This document shows positions 1-8,382 of a stretch of DNA of 64,000 nt, one piece after another. How positions within the stretch are numbered: position 1 is the first letter of the stretch; every line of letters starts with the position of its first letter. The notes beneath the pieces were generated by a model. The model saw only the letters and a list, made by a program, of their open reading frames with translations. It did no database searches and had not been told where the DNA came from. The translations under genes were made by a program, and so were the position numbers. This DNA is from an uncultured Mucilaginibacter sp. (GTDB taxonomy: Bacteria > Bacteroidota > Bacteroidia > Sphingobacteriales > Sphingobacteriaceae), in NCBI RefSeq assembly GCF_913773635.1, contig NZ_CAJYGQ010000003.1:248001-312000 (forward strand), read 5' to 3'.

Positions 1-246
1 ACTTTCGGGTAAGTAACCAATACGCCGTTTTACTTCAATGCTGTTTTTTACCGTATCAAAACCGCATACACTTGCATAGCCCGACGATTGCGGAACAAAG
101 CCGGTAAGCATTTTCATGGTGGTTGATTTGCCTGCACCATTTGGCCCTAAAAAACCAAGCACACCCGGGCCGGCAGTAAAGCTTATGCCATTTACTGCTG
201 TTTGCGAACCGTAAACTTTGGTCAATTTGTCAACCTTAATGCTCAT
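1..246 (-). CDS. gldA: ABC transporter ATP-binding protein, GldA-like (partial)
   Basis: The N-terminal 82 codons of an ABC ATPase run off the left edge of the window. The protein starts MSIKVDKLTKVYGSQTAVNG and carries a clear Walker A motif (GPNGAGKST, about residues 34-42), then ends in RRIGYLPES at the edge. The MSI start and GYLPE stretch resemble GldA, the ATPase of the Bacteroidota gliding-motility/export ABC transporter. With Walker B, signature motif and partner genes outside the window, a generic ABC-2-type exporter ATPase remains possible. The family call is secure; the gldA assignment is moderate. Confidence 0.7.
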   Translation of the reverse strand, partial: MSIKVDKLTKVYGSQTAVNGISFTAGPGVLGFLGPNGAGKSTTMKMLTGFVPQSSGYASVCGFDTVKNSIEVKRRIGYLPES

Positions 247-329
247 GGCTGTTAAATTTATGATATAATAATACAGCTACAATAGGTAACACCTATAACA
301 GTACTAAGTTTTTAAGTAGTGTTGTGGCG

Positions 330-1301
330 TTATTTATTGCGCTCGGTGGTATACCTTACCAGCTGTTCAAGGCCTGTCCGGGCTTCCCCGGGAGGGAAGG
401 TGTTAAGAATTTCAAATGCTTCGTTTTGGTACTTTTGCATCTGAGTTTCGGCGTATTCCAGTCCCCCGTTTTGTTTTACAAAGCTTATAACTTGGCTTAT
501 CTTTTCGGGGTTGTCTTTATGGTTTTTTACCAGACTTATAATTTTTTTTCTTTCAGCTGATGATACGTTGTTTAAAGCGTAAATAAGTGGCAGGGTTACC
601 TTCTTCTCTTTAATATCGATGCCTAACGGCTTGCCAACATCATCAGTGCCAAAGTCAAACATGTCGTCCTTAATTTGAAAGGCAATGCCTATTTTTTCGC
701 CAAACAGTCGCATTTTTTCAATGGTATCAGCATCAGCGCCGGCAGAGGCCGCCCCACAGGCACAGCAAGATGCTATAAGTGATGCTGTTTTTTGTCTTAT
801 CACCTCGTAGTAGATGCCTTCGTCGGTATTGGTCTTACGTGCTTTTTCAACCTGCAGCAATTCACCTTCACTCATTTGCTTTACGGCATTTGAAAGTATT
901 TTTAGCAGATCAAAGTCATTATGATCTAATGACAGCAGCATGCCTTTGGTTAGTAAAAAATCACCAACTAAAACAGCTATCTTATTTTTCCATAAAGCGT
1001 TAATGGAAAAAAAGCCACGACGCTGGTAAGCATTATCTACCACGTCATCATGCACAAGTGAGGCGGTATGAACCAGTTCCACCAGTGCTGCACCACGATA
1101 AGTAGCCTCATTTATGCCCCCACACAAGCTGGCGGCAAAAAATACAAACATGGGTCTTATTTGCTTGCCTTTGCGCTTTACAATATAATGCGTTATCCTA
1201 TCGAGCAACGGAACCGAGCTTTGCATCGAAGCCTTAAACTTCTCTTCAAAAACATCAATTTCAGCAGCAATGGGCTTCTTTATTTCGTTAAGGCTCAGCA
1301 T
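330..1301 (-). CDS. Polyprenyl diphosphate synthase (trans-isoprenyl synthase)
   Basis: A 323-residue all-helical isoprenyl diphosphate synthase that elongates an allylic diphosphate with isopentenyl diphosphate in the cytoplasm, probably for the menaquinone side chain. Both aspartate-rich Mg-binding motifs are present: the first as HDDVVD (about residues 83-88) followed by NAYQRRG, the second as IKDDMFDFG (about residue 210). Length matches octaprenyl/solanesyl synthases (IspB type). Chain length of the product cannot be read from sequence. It stands alone on the minus strand, 83 bp upstream of the gldA-like gene and divergent from the tRNA region. Confidence 0.9.
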   Translation of the reverse strand: MLSLNEIKKPIAAEIDVFEEKFKASMQSSVPLLDRITHYIVKRKGKQIRPMFVFFAASLCGGINEATYRGAALVELVHTASLVHDDVVDNAYQRRGFFSINALWKNKIAVLVGDFLLTKGMLLSLDHNDFDLLKILSNAVKQMSEGELLQVEKARKTNTDEGIYYEVIRQKTASLIASCCACGAASAGADADTIEKMRLFGEKIGIAFQIKDDMFDFGTDDVGKPLGIDIKEKKVTLPLIYALNNVSSAERKKIISLVKNHKDNPEKISQVISFVKQNGGLEYAETQMQKYQNEAFEILNTFPPGEARTGLEQLVRYTTERNK

Positions 1302-1512
1302 TAAAAACTTAGCAAACAGTTTATTTAAGTGTACTTTTTACCCATTAAGGCAAGCAATCGCAAACATACTAAAATAATTTAAGTGACTGTTTGCCATCAT
1401 TAAATTTAGAGGGGGTTTAAACCTTTGATAGGTACGCAGGTCTTGAAAATGTATTTCCCTGGTGGTTGCAGGATAAATGCATAGGGTTTTTATATTAGTT
1501 GAAGTTTTGCTT
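1302..1512 (+). other. Gene-free stretch ahead of an orphan terminator; possible ncRNA
   Basis: No convincing CDS lies here. A perfect 9-bp inverted repeat (GCAAACAGT at 1312-1320, ACTGTTTGC at 1386-1394) flanks about 65 bp, and GGTTTAAACC at 1414-1423 is a palindrome. The stretch ends in a strong plus-strand terminator (1513-1546) with no plus-strand gene upstream, which leaves room for a small RNA. No recognised RNA family and no good promoter were found, so this is a hypothesis only. Confidence 0.25.
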
Positions 1513-1546
1513 GCAAAGCCCCGCAGTAGCGGGGCTTTGCTTTTTT
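1513..1546 (+). terminator. Rho-independent terminator (orphan)
   Basis: A perfect 12-bp stem, GCAAAGCCCCGC (1513-1524) paired with GCGGGGCTTTGC (1529-1540), has a 4-nt loop and six T residues directly after. The T tract is only on the plus strand, so it stops plus-strand transcription, yet no plus-strand gene precedes it. It insulates the tRNA promoter just downstream. Confidence 0.85.
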
Positions 1547-1547
1547 G

Positions 1548-1578
1548 TTGTGTATAAACACCTATTAGTTTACATTTG
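1548..1578 (+). promoter_or_regulatory. Bacteroidota-type promoter of tRNA-Ser
   Basis: TTG at 1548-1550 is followed after 20 bp by TACATTTG at 1571-1578, an exact match to the TAnnTTTG -7 element of the Bacteroidota housekeeping sigma factor. It ends 13 bp before the mature tRNA 5' end, so initiation would leave a very short leader. Confidence 0.6.
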
Positions 1579-1591
1579 CAAACATTTTTTT

Positions 1592-1679
1592 GGAGAGGTG
1601 TCTGAGTGGTCGAAAGAGCACGCCTGGAAAGTGTGTATACGTCAAAAGCGTATCGAGGGTTCGAATCCCTCCCTCTCCG
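1592..1679 (+). tRNA. tRNA-Ser (anticodon GGA)
   Basis: An 88-nt type II tRNA folds from the sequence. The acceptor stem is GGAGAGG with CCTCTCC and discriminator G; the anticodon stem CACGC/GTGTG encloses loop CTGGAAA with anticodon GGA at 1626-1628; a long variable arm (TATACG/CGTAT) is typical of serine tRNA; and the T arm is GAGGG-TTCGAAT-CCCTC. The 3' CCA is not encoded. It reads UCC and UCU codons. Confidence 0.97.
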
Positions 1680-1878
1680 CCCAAATTTTATCATCGTTTT
1701 TCAATATTCCACTTCAAACGTAGTTGAATAGTAACTGTGCCTTCTGACTTAGTTTAACTGTCAATTCTGTATTGTGATTGAAAGAATAAGAAGCGTTATT
1801 TCCAAACGGCTGTCATATTAATATTGCGATGTACAACGCGAGTTTATCTTAAACTGGAAATAGTTTGTAAATTCAGGT

Positions 1879-2739
1879 ATGATATGGATAACGCGTGATC
1901 GGCCGAAGATTGATAGAATTGCCTGCCCATGGCTAATTAAGCGCTTTATTGACCCTGATGCTGAAATAATTTTTGCCCCTCATCAGCAAGTTTTGCAAAA
2001 AGCAGCTGAAATAAAAGCCATACCGTTTGATATGCCGGGTGTTGAATACAGCCATTACGAGGACCGCTGTACCTTTGACTATATCATTAAGAAGCATAAT
2101 TTAAAAGATGAGGCGTTGGATAGAATTGCCGCCATTGTAAGGGGTGCCGATACAGATAGGCATGATTTTGCACCACAGTCTGCAGGTTTGGAAGCAATCT
2201 TTTCAGGCTTAAACTACAATATTAAGAATGATAGAGAGCTTTTAGAATTGGGCATGACTATTTATGATGGATTGTATAGTTGGGCAAAGCACCTGTATAA
2301 ACTTAAACACACGCAAGGAGGGCCAATTGAAGATTTACTTTTTCAGGTGTATAATCAATACCTGAAAGTTGATAAAAGTAAGAAAGCGCCAGCTTGGGCC
2401 AAAATCCTACGTGAAATGATACAGGATCAATTAGATACCAACATGACAATGAGTTTACAGCAGGCGTCTCAAGAACTGGAGATAAATCCGGCCTATCTTT
2501 CCCGTGAATTCTCTAAGTACTTTGATAATTTAAGCTTTGGAGAATATATGCGTAAATTACGTATTGACAAAGCCATCCAGTTAATGGAGAATGAGCAATA
2601 TTCTTTAACCGAAATTGCCTATCTAACAGGCTTTTCAGATCAAAGTCATTTCAACCGAACGTTTAAAAGGCAGGTAGGACAGAACCCGCTCAACTACCGT
2701 AAAAGTGTTACACAGGTAAAGAAAGTACAAAAGCGTTAA
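1879..2739 (+). CDS. ChrB-domain / AraC-type HTH fusion regulator
   Basis: A 286-residue two-domain protein. Residues about 2-140 match the C-terminal domain of ChrB chromate-resistance proteins: WITRDRPKIDRIACPWLIKR opening, ACPWLI core, conserved EDRCTFD and GADTDRH stretches with likely metal- or ligand-binding acidic and histidine residues. Residues about 190-275 form an AraC/XylS double helix-turn-helix ending in the typical signature AYLTGFSDQSHFNRTFKRQ and GQNPLNYRK. No signal peptide or membrane segment is present, so it should act in the cytoplasm as a one-component regulator with the ChrB domain as sensor. No chrA efflux gene is nearby, which makes a role in chromate uncertain. The only close partner is the small exported protein 44 bp downstream. 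Confidence 0.85.
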   Translation: MIWITRDRPKIDRIACPWLIKRFIDPDAEIIFAPHQQVLQKAAEIKAIPFDMPGVEYSHYEDRCTFDYIIKKHNLKDEALDRIAAIVRGADTDRHDFAPQSAGLEAIFSGLNYNIKNDRELLELGMTIYDGLYSWAKHLYKLKHTQGGPIEDLLFQVYNQYLKVDKSKKAPAWAKILREMIQDQLDTNMTMSLQQASQELEINPAYLSREFSKYFDNLSFGEYMRKLRIDKAIQLMENEQYSLTEIAYLTGFSDQSHFNRTFKRQVGQNPLNYRKSVTQVKKVQKR

Positions 2740-2783
2740 ATCAATTCTATTTTCAGTATTCCGGGCAGGTTAATATTGCCTGT

Positions 2784-3287
2784 ATGAAAATATTTTATAC
2801 AATAATGTTACTGTATATAAGTGCGTTTTCTTATGCACAAAACAGTGTATTGCAAAATTATCCTAAAATTTCAGGATACGTTGGCATTCTTCATCCTATT
2901 GCTACTTTCAGTAATGCCGGAACTGAAACAAATTTTAATCACCATTACATAGTGGGTATGCCGGTAGGAATAAACATTTGGAAAAGTCAGCGTATAGGTT
3001 TTTCGGCTGAATTTGTGCCCACTATACGTGCCGAAAATGGAACAAGTAAAATGGCTAATTTTACGTTTCATCCGGGATTATTAATTGCTGTGGGAAGCGG
3101 TTTTACAATTGCTGGCCGTGCTGCTTTTGAAACCTCAGGCCGGTATGGGGTTACACCTGTTTTAAATAAAGTAATTATTAAAGGTAAAAGCAGTAGCATG
3201 TTTGCAGCTGTGCCAATGCCTTTGCGCTTTGGTAATGATAAGCCTACCTCGTTTACAATAGGATTTCAGTTTGGAATTGCCTTTTAG
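2784..3287 (+). CDS. Small exported protein, probable outer-membrane beta-barrel
   Basis: A 167-residue protein with a Sec signal peptide (MKIFYTIMLLYISAFSYAQ, cleavage after about residue 18). The mature part alternates polar and aromatic/aliphatic residues, is rich in glycine, and ends GFQFGIAF with terminal phenylalanine, which is the usual outer-membrane barrel signal. I do not recognise the family. It lies 44 bp after the ChrB-AraC gene on the same strand and may be its target or cotranscribed. Confidence 0.6.
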   Translation: MKIFYTIMLLYISAFSYAQNSVLQNYPKISGYVGILHPIATFSNAGTETNFNHHYIVGMPVGINIWKSQRIGFSAEFVPTIRAENGTSKMANFTFHPGLLIAVGSGFTIAGRAAFETSGRYGVTPVLNKVIIKGKSSSMFAAVPMPLRFGNDKPTSFTIGFQFGIAF

Positions 3288-3404
3288 TTATTAAAACGAA
3301 TCCGACTAAGTTTATAAGCGTTTTTACAATTTCAACATTCTTCTTCATTATGTTGAAAAGCATATCTACCTTGGCTTGAGTTTTAGCTAACATCAATTCA
3401 ACCA

Positions 3405-5324
3405 ATGGCAAGATTAAACTTATTAGAAGAAACGCGTTACGAGAAACTGCTGGTTAATGTTTATCCAGGTCAAAAGGAGGCCTCGTTGTATGTGGCCCAA
3501 AAAATTGCAACTTTAATAAAGGCAAAACAACAAGCATCTGAAAAAGCGGTGCTGGGTTTGGCAACCGGTGCTACACCTGTTGGCGTTTACCGCGAGTTGG
3601 TGCGCATGCACCGTGAAGAGGGACTAAGTTTTTATAACGTAGTTACCTTTAACCTCGACGAGTATTACCCCATGCAACCGCACGCCGAGCAGAGTTACGT
3701 AACGTTTATGTATGAGAACTTATTCAGTCATATTGACATTGATAAAGCCAACATTCATATACCCGACGGTACGCTTGCTGTTGAAGAGGTGGCTGCATTT
3801 TGCTTAAACTATGAAAAGAAAATTGAAGAATTTGGCGGCCTCGATTTACAAGTTTTAGGAATTGGCCGTACCGGACACATCGGTTTTAATGAGCCTGGTT
3901 CGGCACCAAACTCAGGTACTCGTTTGGTTACGCTCGATAACTTAACCCGTAGCGATGCTTCGCGCGATTTTGGAGGAAAAGAAAATGTTCCTACCAAAGC
4001 AATTACTATGGGTATTGGAACCATATTTAAAGCACGCGAAATTATATTGATGGCCTGGAGCCGCAAAAAGGCACCCATTATTAAAAAGGCTGTTGAAGGT
4101 GAAATATCAGGTGAAGTTCCGGCTACTTATCTGCAACTTTCTGACCATGTTGAGTTTGTACTTGACGAGGATGCCGCATCAGAACTTACCCGTTTTGATA
4201 CGCCATGGCTGGTTAAAGACTGTGTTTGGAGCGAGCAACTGAAAAAGAAAGCAGTAATATGGCTGGCTAATGAGTTAAACAAGCCGGTTTTAAAGCTTAC
4301 CGAAGAAGATTACAACAATCATGGTATGGCGCAGCTGGCCGTTGAGCAAGGGCCGGTGTACAACATAAACATTGATATTTTCAATAAGATACAACATACC
4401 ATAACTGGCTGGCCAGGAGGTAAACCCAACGCCGACGATTCGCAGCGCCCGGAGCGGGCAGAGCCTGCACGCAAGCGTTCTATAGTTTTTTCACCCCACC
4501 CCGATGATGACGTAATATCAATGGGTGGAACTTTTATACGTTTGGTTGATCAAGGGCATGAAGTACATGTAGCTTACCAAACATCAGGTAACACCGCCGT
4601 TTGGGATGATGATGTTTTAAGGTACATGGAGTTTGCCATCGATTTTAACAAGAGTATAGGCGATGATGCTGCTCATCTCACGGGTATATACGAGCAAATG
4701 AGATCTTTTTTAGAGCAAAAGCAACCTAACCAGGTTGATACCCGCGAAATAAGAGATGTAAAAGGCTTTATACGCAAAACAGAAGCAATATCGGGTGCGC
4801 GCTATGCAGGCTTGCCTGATAACCAAATTCATTTTATGGCCTTGCCGTTTTATGAAACCGGGAAAACGCAAAAAAATGCTGTAACTGATAAAGACGTTGA
4901 ACTTACCATGGAGCTGTTACAGCAGGTTAAACCGCATCAGGTATTTGCGGCCGGTGATTTTGCCGATCCGCATGGAACACACATTGTTTGCTTCAATATT
5001 ATATTGCAAGCCTTGCAGCGTTTAAAACAAACCGAAGATTGGGTTAAAGATTGCTGGCTTTGGTTATACCGCGGAGCATGGCATGAATTTGAAACGCATG
5101 AAATTGAAATGGCTGTTCCGCTCTCTCCTCAGGAGGTTTCGCGCAAGCGTAACGCTATATTTAAGCATCAGTCACAAAAAGACCGTCCGGTGTTCCCTGG
5201 AGATGATGCCCGCGAGTTTTGGGTACGTGCCGAAGACCGCAACCGCGATACGGCAGATAAATATAACAAACTAGGCCTTGCCGAGTATGAAGCAATGGAG
5301 GCGTTTGTGAGGTATCATTTTTAG
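3405..5324 (+). CDS. Glucosamine-6-phosphate deaminase-like / PIG-L deacetylase fusion
   Basis: A 639-residue cytoplasmic fusion. Residues about 15-275 are a NagB/6-phosphogluconolactonase-like domain with GLATGATPVGVYRELV phosphate loop, FNLDEYY (Asp85 equals E. coli Asp72) and GIGRTGHIGFNEPGS. In E. coli NagB the last motif reads NDGH, where Asp141, His143 and Glu148 help open the sugar ring; here His158 and Glu163 are kept but the Asp position is Thr156. Residues about 358-560 are a PIG-L/LmbE domain with the zinc motif SPHPDDDVISMGG and a later FADPHGTH. The pair could deacetylate an N-acetylamino sugar and then deaminate it, but the changed residue means NagB activity is not assured. Such fusions are known in Bacteroidota. 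It is a single-gene unit closed by the terminator at 5360-5394. Confidence 0.85.
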   Translation: MARLNLLEETRYEKLLVNVYPGQKEASLYVAQKIATLIKAKQQASEKAVLGLATGATPVGVYRELVRMHREEGLSFYNVVTFNLDEYYPMQPHAEQSYVTFMYENLFSHIDIDKANIHIPDGTLAVEEVAAFCLNYEKKIEEFGGLDLQVLGIGRTGHIGFNEPGSAPNSGTRLVTLDNLTRSDASRDFGGKENVPTKAITMGIGTIFKAREIILMAWSRKKAPIIKKAVEGEISGEVPATYLQLSDHVEFVLDEDAASELTRFDTPWLVKDCVWSEQLKKKAVIWLANELNKPVLKLTEEDYNNHGMAQLAVEQGPVYNINIDIFNKIQHTITGWPGGKPNADDSQRPERAEPARKRSIVFSPHPDDDVISMGGTFIRLVDQGHEVHVAYQTSGNTAVWDDDVLRYMEFAIDFNKSIGDDAAHLTGIYEQMRSFLEQKQPNQVDTREIRDVKGFIRKTEAISGARYAGLPDNQIHFMALPFYETGKTQKNAVTDKDVELTMELLQQVKPHQVFAAGDFADPHGTHIVCFNIILQALQRLKQTEDWVKDCWLWLYRGAWHEFETHEIEMAVPLSPQEVSRKRNAIFKHQSQKDRPVFPGDDAREFWVRAEDRNRDTADKYNKLGLAEYEAMEAFVRYHF

Positions 5325-5359
5325 GTTGAGCCTTTATCAAACCTGAGTAAATAATAAAT

Positions 5360-5394
5360 AAAAAGAGCCGGCTATCACAGCCGGCTCTTTTTAT
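5360..5394. terminator. Bidirectional terminator
   Basis: AGAGCCGGCT (5364-5373) pairs with AGCCGGCTCT (5379-5388) around a 5-nt loop, flanked by A and T tracts on both sides. It serves the converging NagB-PIG-L gene and M1 peptidase gene. Confidence 0.9.
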
Positions 5395-7743
5395 TTATGG
5401 ATTAGTCTTTCGGGCTTCCTGCATAGGATTGCCGCCAGTGCTTGCTCCCCTTATAGTGTTCTGCTGTTTAAATAATTCAAAGCGGGTAGGAGTATACTCA
5501 CGCGGCCAGCTGTTGTTGCCTTCATTAATGTCGGCCGTTTCGCGGTAAGGATCAAGTTTAATGCCCTTTACCTCTTTGGTTTTAGCAAACACTTTGGTTA
5601 CGTTAAACTCGTTATGGCGCCATATATAGGCCGATATTTTTTCAAGCTCCTTGCTTCCGTCAGTGTAGGTCCATTCAATAAAAAGTGGCATAGGCAGGCC
5701 TCCTCTGTTGCTGAAGCTTACTTCATAAAAGTAATTTTTTGTATCGTATAATTTACGCTCTTCAGGGCTTAAAGCATCGTACATGGCTTTGTAGGTTTTA
5801 TCAGTTGCCGGCGTAGCTGCAAACCTGTCCCATTTGCTGTAAAAATCCTGCAAAGCGGTGTCGGCCTCTACCGCAAAACGGGTGCCTGCTTCCTTGTTAC
5901 GGGTGGTACTAATGTTGGTTAAATTTTTATCAAACTGCGCACGGTCATAAGTGCCTTCAGTTTGTGGGTTCTTGGTGTTCAGACGATAGTACTTAACACT
6001 GTCTACTGAAATATCTACCGGGTCTGTTCCATAAAACCAACCTCTCCAAAACCAGTCCAAATCAACGGCAGATGCATCTTCCATAGTGCGGAAAAAGTCA
6101 GTAGGAGTAGGGTGTTTAAAAGCCCAGCGTTGTGCATAGGTTTTAAACGAGTAATCAAACAGCTCACGACCCATAACCGTTTCGCGCAAAATATTAAGAG
6201 CGGTAGCTGGTTTGGCGTATGCATTTGGCCCGAAGCGTTGTATGTTTTCTGAGTTGGTCATGATAGGTTCCAGCTCATTTTTAGGCAGCTTCATGTAATC
6301 AACAATCTTGTAAGCCGGTCCGCGGTTACTCGGAAAGTTGGGGTCCCATTCCTGTTCGGTTAAAAATTGGCAAAAGGTGTTCAATCCTTCATCCATCCAT
6401 GTCCACTGCCGTTCATCGGAGTTCACAATCATTGGGAAGAAGTTATGACCTACTTCGTGAATAATTACGCCAATCATGCCATTTTTTGTGGCCTCGCTAT
6501 AGGTGCCGTCTTTTTCAGCACGACCGTAATTAAAGCATATCATTGGGTACTCCATACCGTTGCTGGCCTCAACCGAAGTAGCGCAGGGGTAAGGATACGG
6601 AATGGTATATTTGCTGTAGGTTTTCACTGTATGCGCCACTACTTTAGTACTGTAACGACGGTATAACGGATAAGCCTCTGGTCCGTAAACCGACATTGCC
6701 ATTACCTTACGACCACCATCAATTTGTGCGGCCATGGCATCCCAAACTACCCTTCGTGATGACACCCAGGCAAAGTCACGTACGTTTTCGGCATGCCAGT
6801 TCCATATTTTGCGGGTGGTAGCATGGCCTTGTAGAGCCTTTTTAGCTTCGGCAAGGGTAACTACCTCAACAGGTTCTTTGTAAGAGCTTTGCGCTTTTTG
6901 CCAACGTTGATATTGTGCTGCAGTAAGCACCTGGCTATAGTTTGAACATTGGCCGGTAGCATCAACAACGTGGTCGGCAGGAACGTTGATGGCTACTTTA
7001 AAATCGCCAAAGGTTAAGGCAAACTCTCCGCGACCGGTAAATTGTTTGTTTTGCCAGCCTTGAAAATCGCTATAGACGGCCATACGCGGATACCACTGCG
7101 CCATGGTATAAAGATAATTCTTGTCTTCAGGAAAATATTCGTAACCACCGCGGCCGCCAATGGTTAAACGATCGGATATGTTATACCACCAAACTATTTT
7201 AAACACAAACTTAGCACCCGGAGCCAGCGTTTTGGGCAGCTCAATGCGCATCATAGTTTGGTTAATAGTGTATTTTAAATTATTGCCCGATGCATCTTTA
7301 CAGCTCACTATATGGTTTCCCAAATCGAGGTTATGGCCCATAATAGCTTGCAATTGGCGCAGGCTCATTTTTTCTTGCATGGTGCTGCCGTCAAACTTTG
7401 CATTCTCGGCGTCCTTTTTATGCTCGTTTTCATCTAACTGCAGCCATAAGTAAGTAAGCGGGTCGGGCGAGTTGTTATAGTAAGTAATGGTCTCGATGCC
7501 GTCAAGGCGTTGCTTGTCATCGTCAAGTTTGGCAACAATGTCATAGTCGGCTTTTTGCTGCCAGTATTTTGGTCCGGGTGCACCCGATGCCGAACGGTAC
7601 ATGTTAGGATCGGCCAGCAATGTACTGCCCAACTGTTCAAATTTATTGCCGTGGTTACTGCCGGGGTTGTACTGTATTTGTTGTGCTTGCAAAGCAGACA
7701 AAAACAGTACCGTTGCGGCCAGAGTAAAGTAAAGTTTTTTCAT
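5395..7743 (-). CDS. Exported M1-family zinc metallopeptidase
   Basis: A 782-residue aminopeptidase-like gluzincin with Sec signal (MKKLYFTLAATVLFLSALQAQ). The catalytic motif HEVGH (about residues 428-432) and the third zinc ligand in WMDEGLNTF about 20 residues later are intact. The upstream GMEYPM stretch occupies the place of the exopeptidase GxMEN motif. The N-terminal half is the expected beta-saddle domain. It should act in the periplasm or outside the cell on peptides; substrate is not known. Its start overlaps the stop of the upstream HupE-like gene by 4 bp (ATGA), so the two are cotranslated. Confidence 0.9.
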   Translation of the reverse strand: MKKLYFTLAATVLFLSALQAQQIQYNPGSNHGNKFEQLGSTLLADPNMYRSASGAPGPKYWQQKADYDIVAKLDDDKQRLDGIETITYYNNSPDPLTYLWLQLDENEHKKDAENAKFDGSTMQEKMSLRQLQAIMGHNLDLGNHIVSCKDASGNNLKYTINQTMMRIELPKTLAPGAKFVFKIVWWYNISDRLTIGGRGGYEYFPEDKNYLYTMAQWYPRMAVYSDFQGWQNKQFTGRGEFALTFGDFKVAINVPADHVVDATGQCSNYSQVLTAAQYQRWQKAQSSYKEPVEVVTLAEAKKALQGHATTRKIWNWHAENVRDFAWVSSRRVVWDAMAAQIDGGRKVMAMSVYGPEAYPLYRRYSTKVVAHTVKTYSKYTIPYPYPCATSVEASNGMEYPMICFNYGRAEKDGTYSEATKNGMIGVIIHEVGHNFFPMIVNSDERQWTWMDEGLNTFCQFLTEQEWDPNFPSNRGPAYKIVDYMKLPKNELEPIMTNSENIQRFGPNAYAKPATALNILRETVMGRELFDYSFKTYAQRWAFKHPTPTDFFRTMEDASAVDLDWFWRGWFYGTDPVDISVDSVKYYRLNTKNPQTEGTYDRAQFDKNLTNISTTRNKEAGTRFAVEADTALQDFYSKWDRFAATPATDKTYKAMYDALSPEERKLYDTKNYFYEVSFSNRGGLPMPLFIEWTYTDGSKELEKISAYIWRHNEFNVTKVFAKTKEVKGIKLDPYRETADINEGNNSWPREYTPTRFELFKQQNTIRGASTGGNPMQEARKTNP

Positions 7744-8330
7744 TTGAAATGAATTAGAGCAAGGCGTTCAATGCACATTATGAACGCTATTCCAAATATA
7801 GCAGATGAGAGGAACAATGTCCACTCCCGCCTTTGAATTTTAAGGATATTAAGTAAAATAAATGATATCGTTAAGATGCATAGAACAATCAAAACCTGCC
7901 CAAACTCAAGGCCCAGGTTAAACGCCAGCAGTTGTGATGTTATGTTAGTGCTTTTACCAAGCAAACTTTTAAGATAGTTGGAAAAGCCCAGGCCATGTAT
8001 AAGTCCAAAAAATAAAGCCAGTATGTAACTTATACGAAGCGTAGCCGGTGACCGTTTCTTTTTTACAATGTTGATGACTGCTGTTGTTACAATAGTAACC
8101 GGAATAAGAAACTCAATAAGCGAAGAGTTAACTTTAACAATGTCAAGTGCGCTTAAAGCCAGCGTTATGGAATGCCCTAACGTAAAGGCCGTAACCAGTA
8201 TGAGTACCTTGCGCCAGTCTGCCAGCAGGTAAGTGCCGCATAACACGGTAACAAACAAAATATGATCGTAACCTTGCCAGTCGCAAATGTGCTGCCAGCC
8301 AAGTTCAAAATACATAGCGAAGTCTTGCAT
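7740..8330 (-). CDS. HupE/UreJ_2-like integral membrane protein
   Basis: A 196-residue polytopic protein with about six hydrophobic helices. It opens with a conserved GWQHICDWQGYDHILFV stretch and has FTLGHSITL and GLIHGLGFSN histidine-containing motifs, all characteristic of the HupE/UreJ_2 family. Members are suspected nickel or other metal permeases or accessory proteins, but no hydrogenase or urease genes are present here. It is first in a two-gene operon with the M1 peptidase (4-bp overlap) and divergent from the DUF6702 gene. Confidence 0.8.
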   Translation of the reverse strand: MQDFAMYFELGWQHICDWQGYDHILFVTVLCGTYLLADWRKVLILVTAFTLGHSITLALSALDIVKVNSSLIEFLIPVTIVTTAVINIVKKKRSPATLRISYILALFFGLIHGLGFSNYLKSLLGKSTNITSQLLAFNLGLEFGQVLIVLCILTISFILLNILKIQRREWTLFLSSAIFGIAFIMCIERLALIHFK

Positions 8331-8382
8331 CGGCTAAAAATAAATAATGCCGATAATAATACCTTAATTTGTGTAAACAGAG

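Noticed and set aside
1338..1694. 118-residue minus-strand frame reading RGRDSNPRYAFDVYTLSRRA
   Set aside because: It is the antisense of the tRNA-Ser gene and terminator; this peptide is a well-known false protein.
1499..1723. 74-residue plus-strand frame across terminator and tRNA
   Set aside because: It runs through the tRNA-Ser gene itself and the terminator; no coding evidence.
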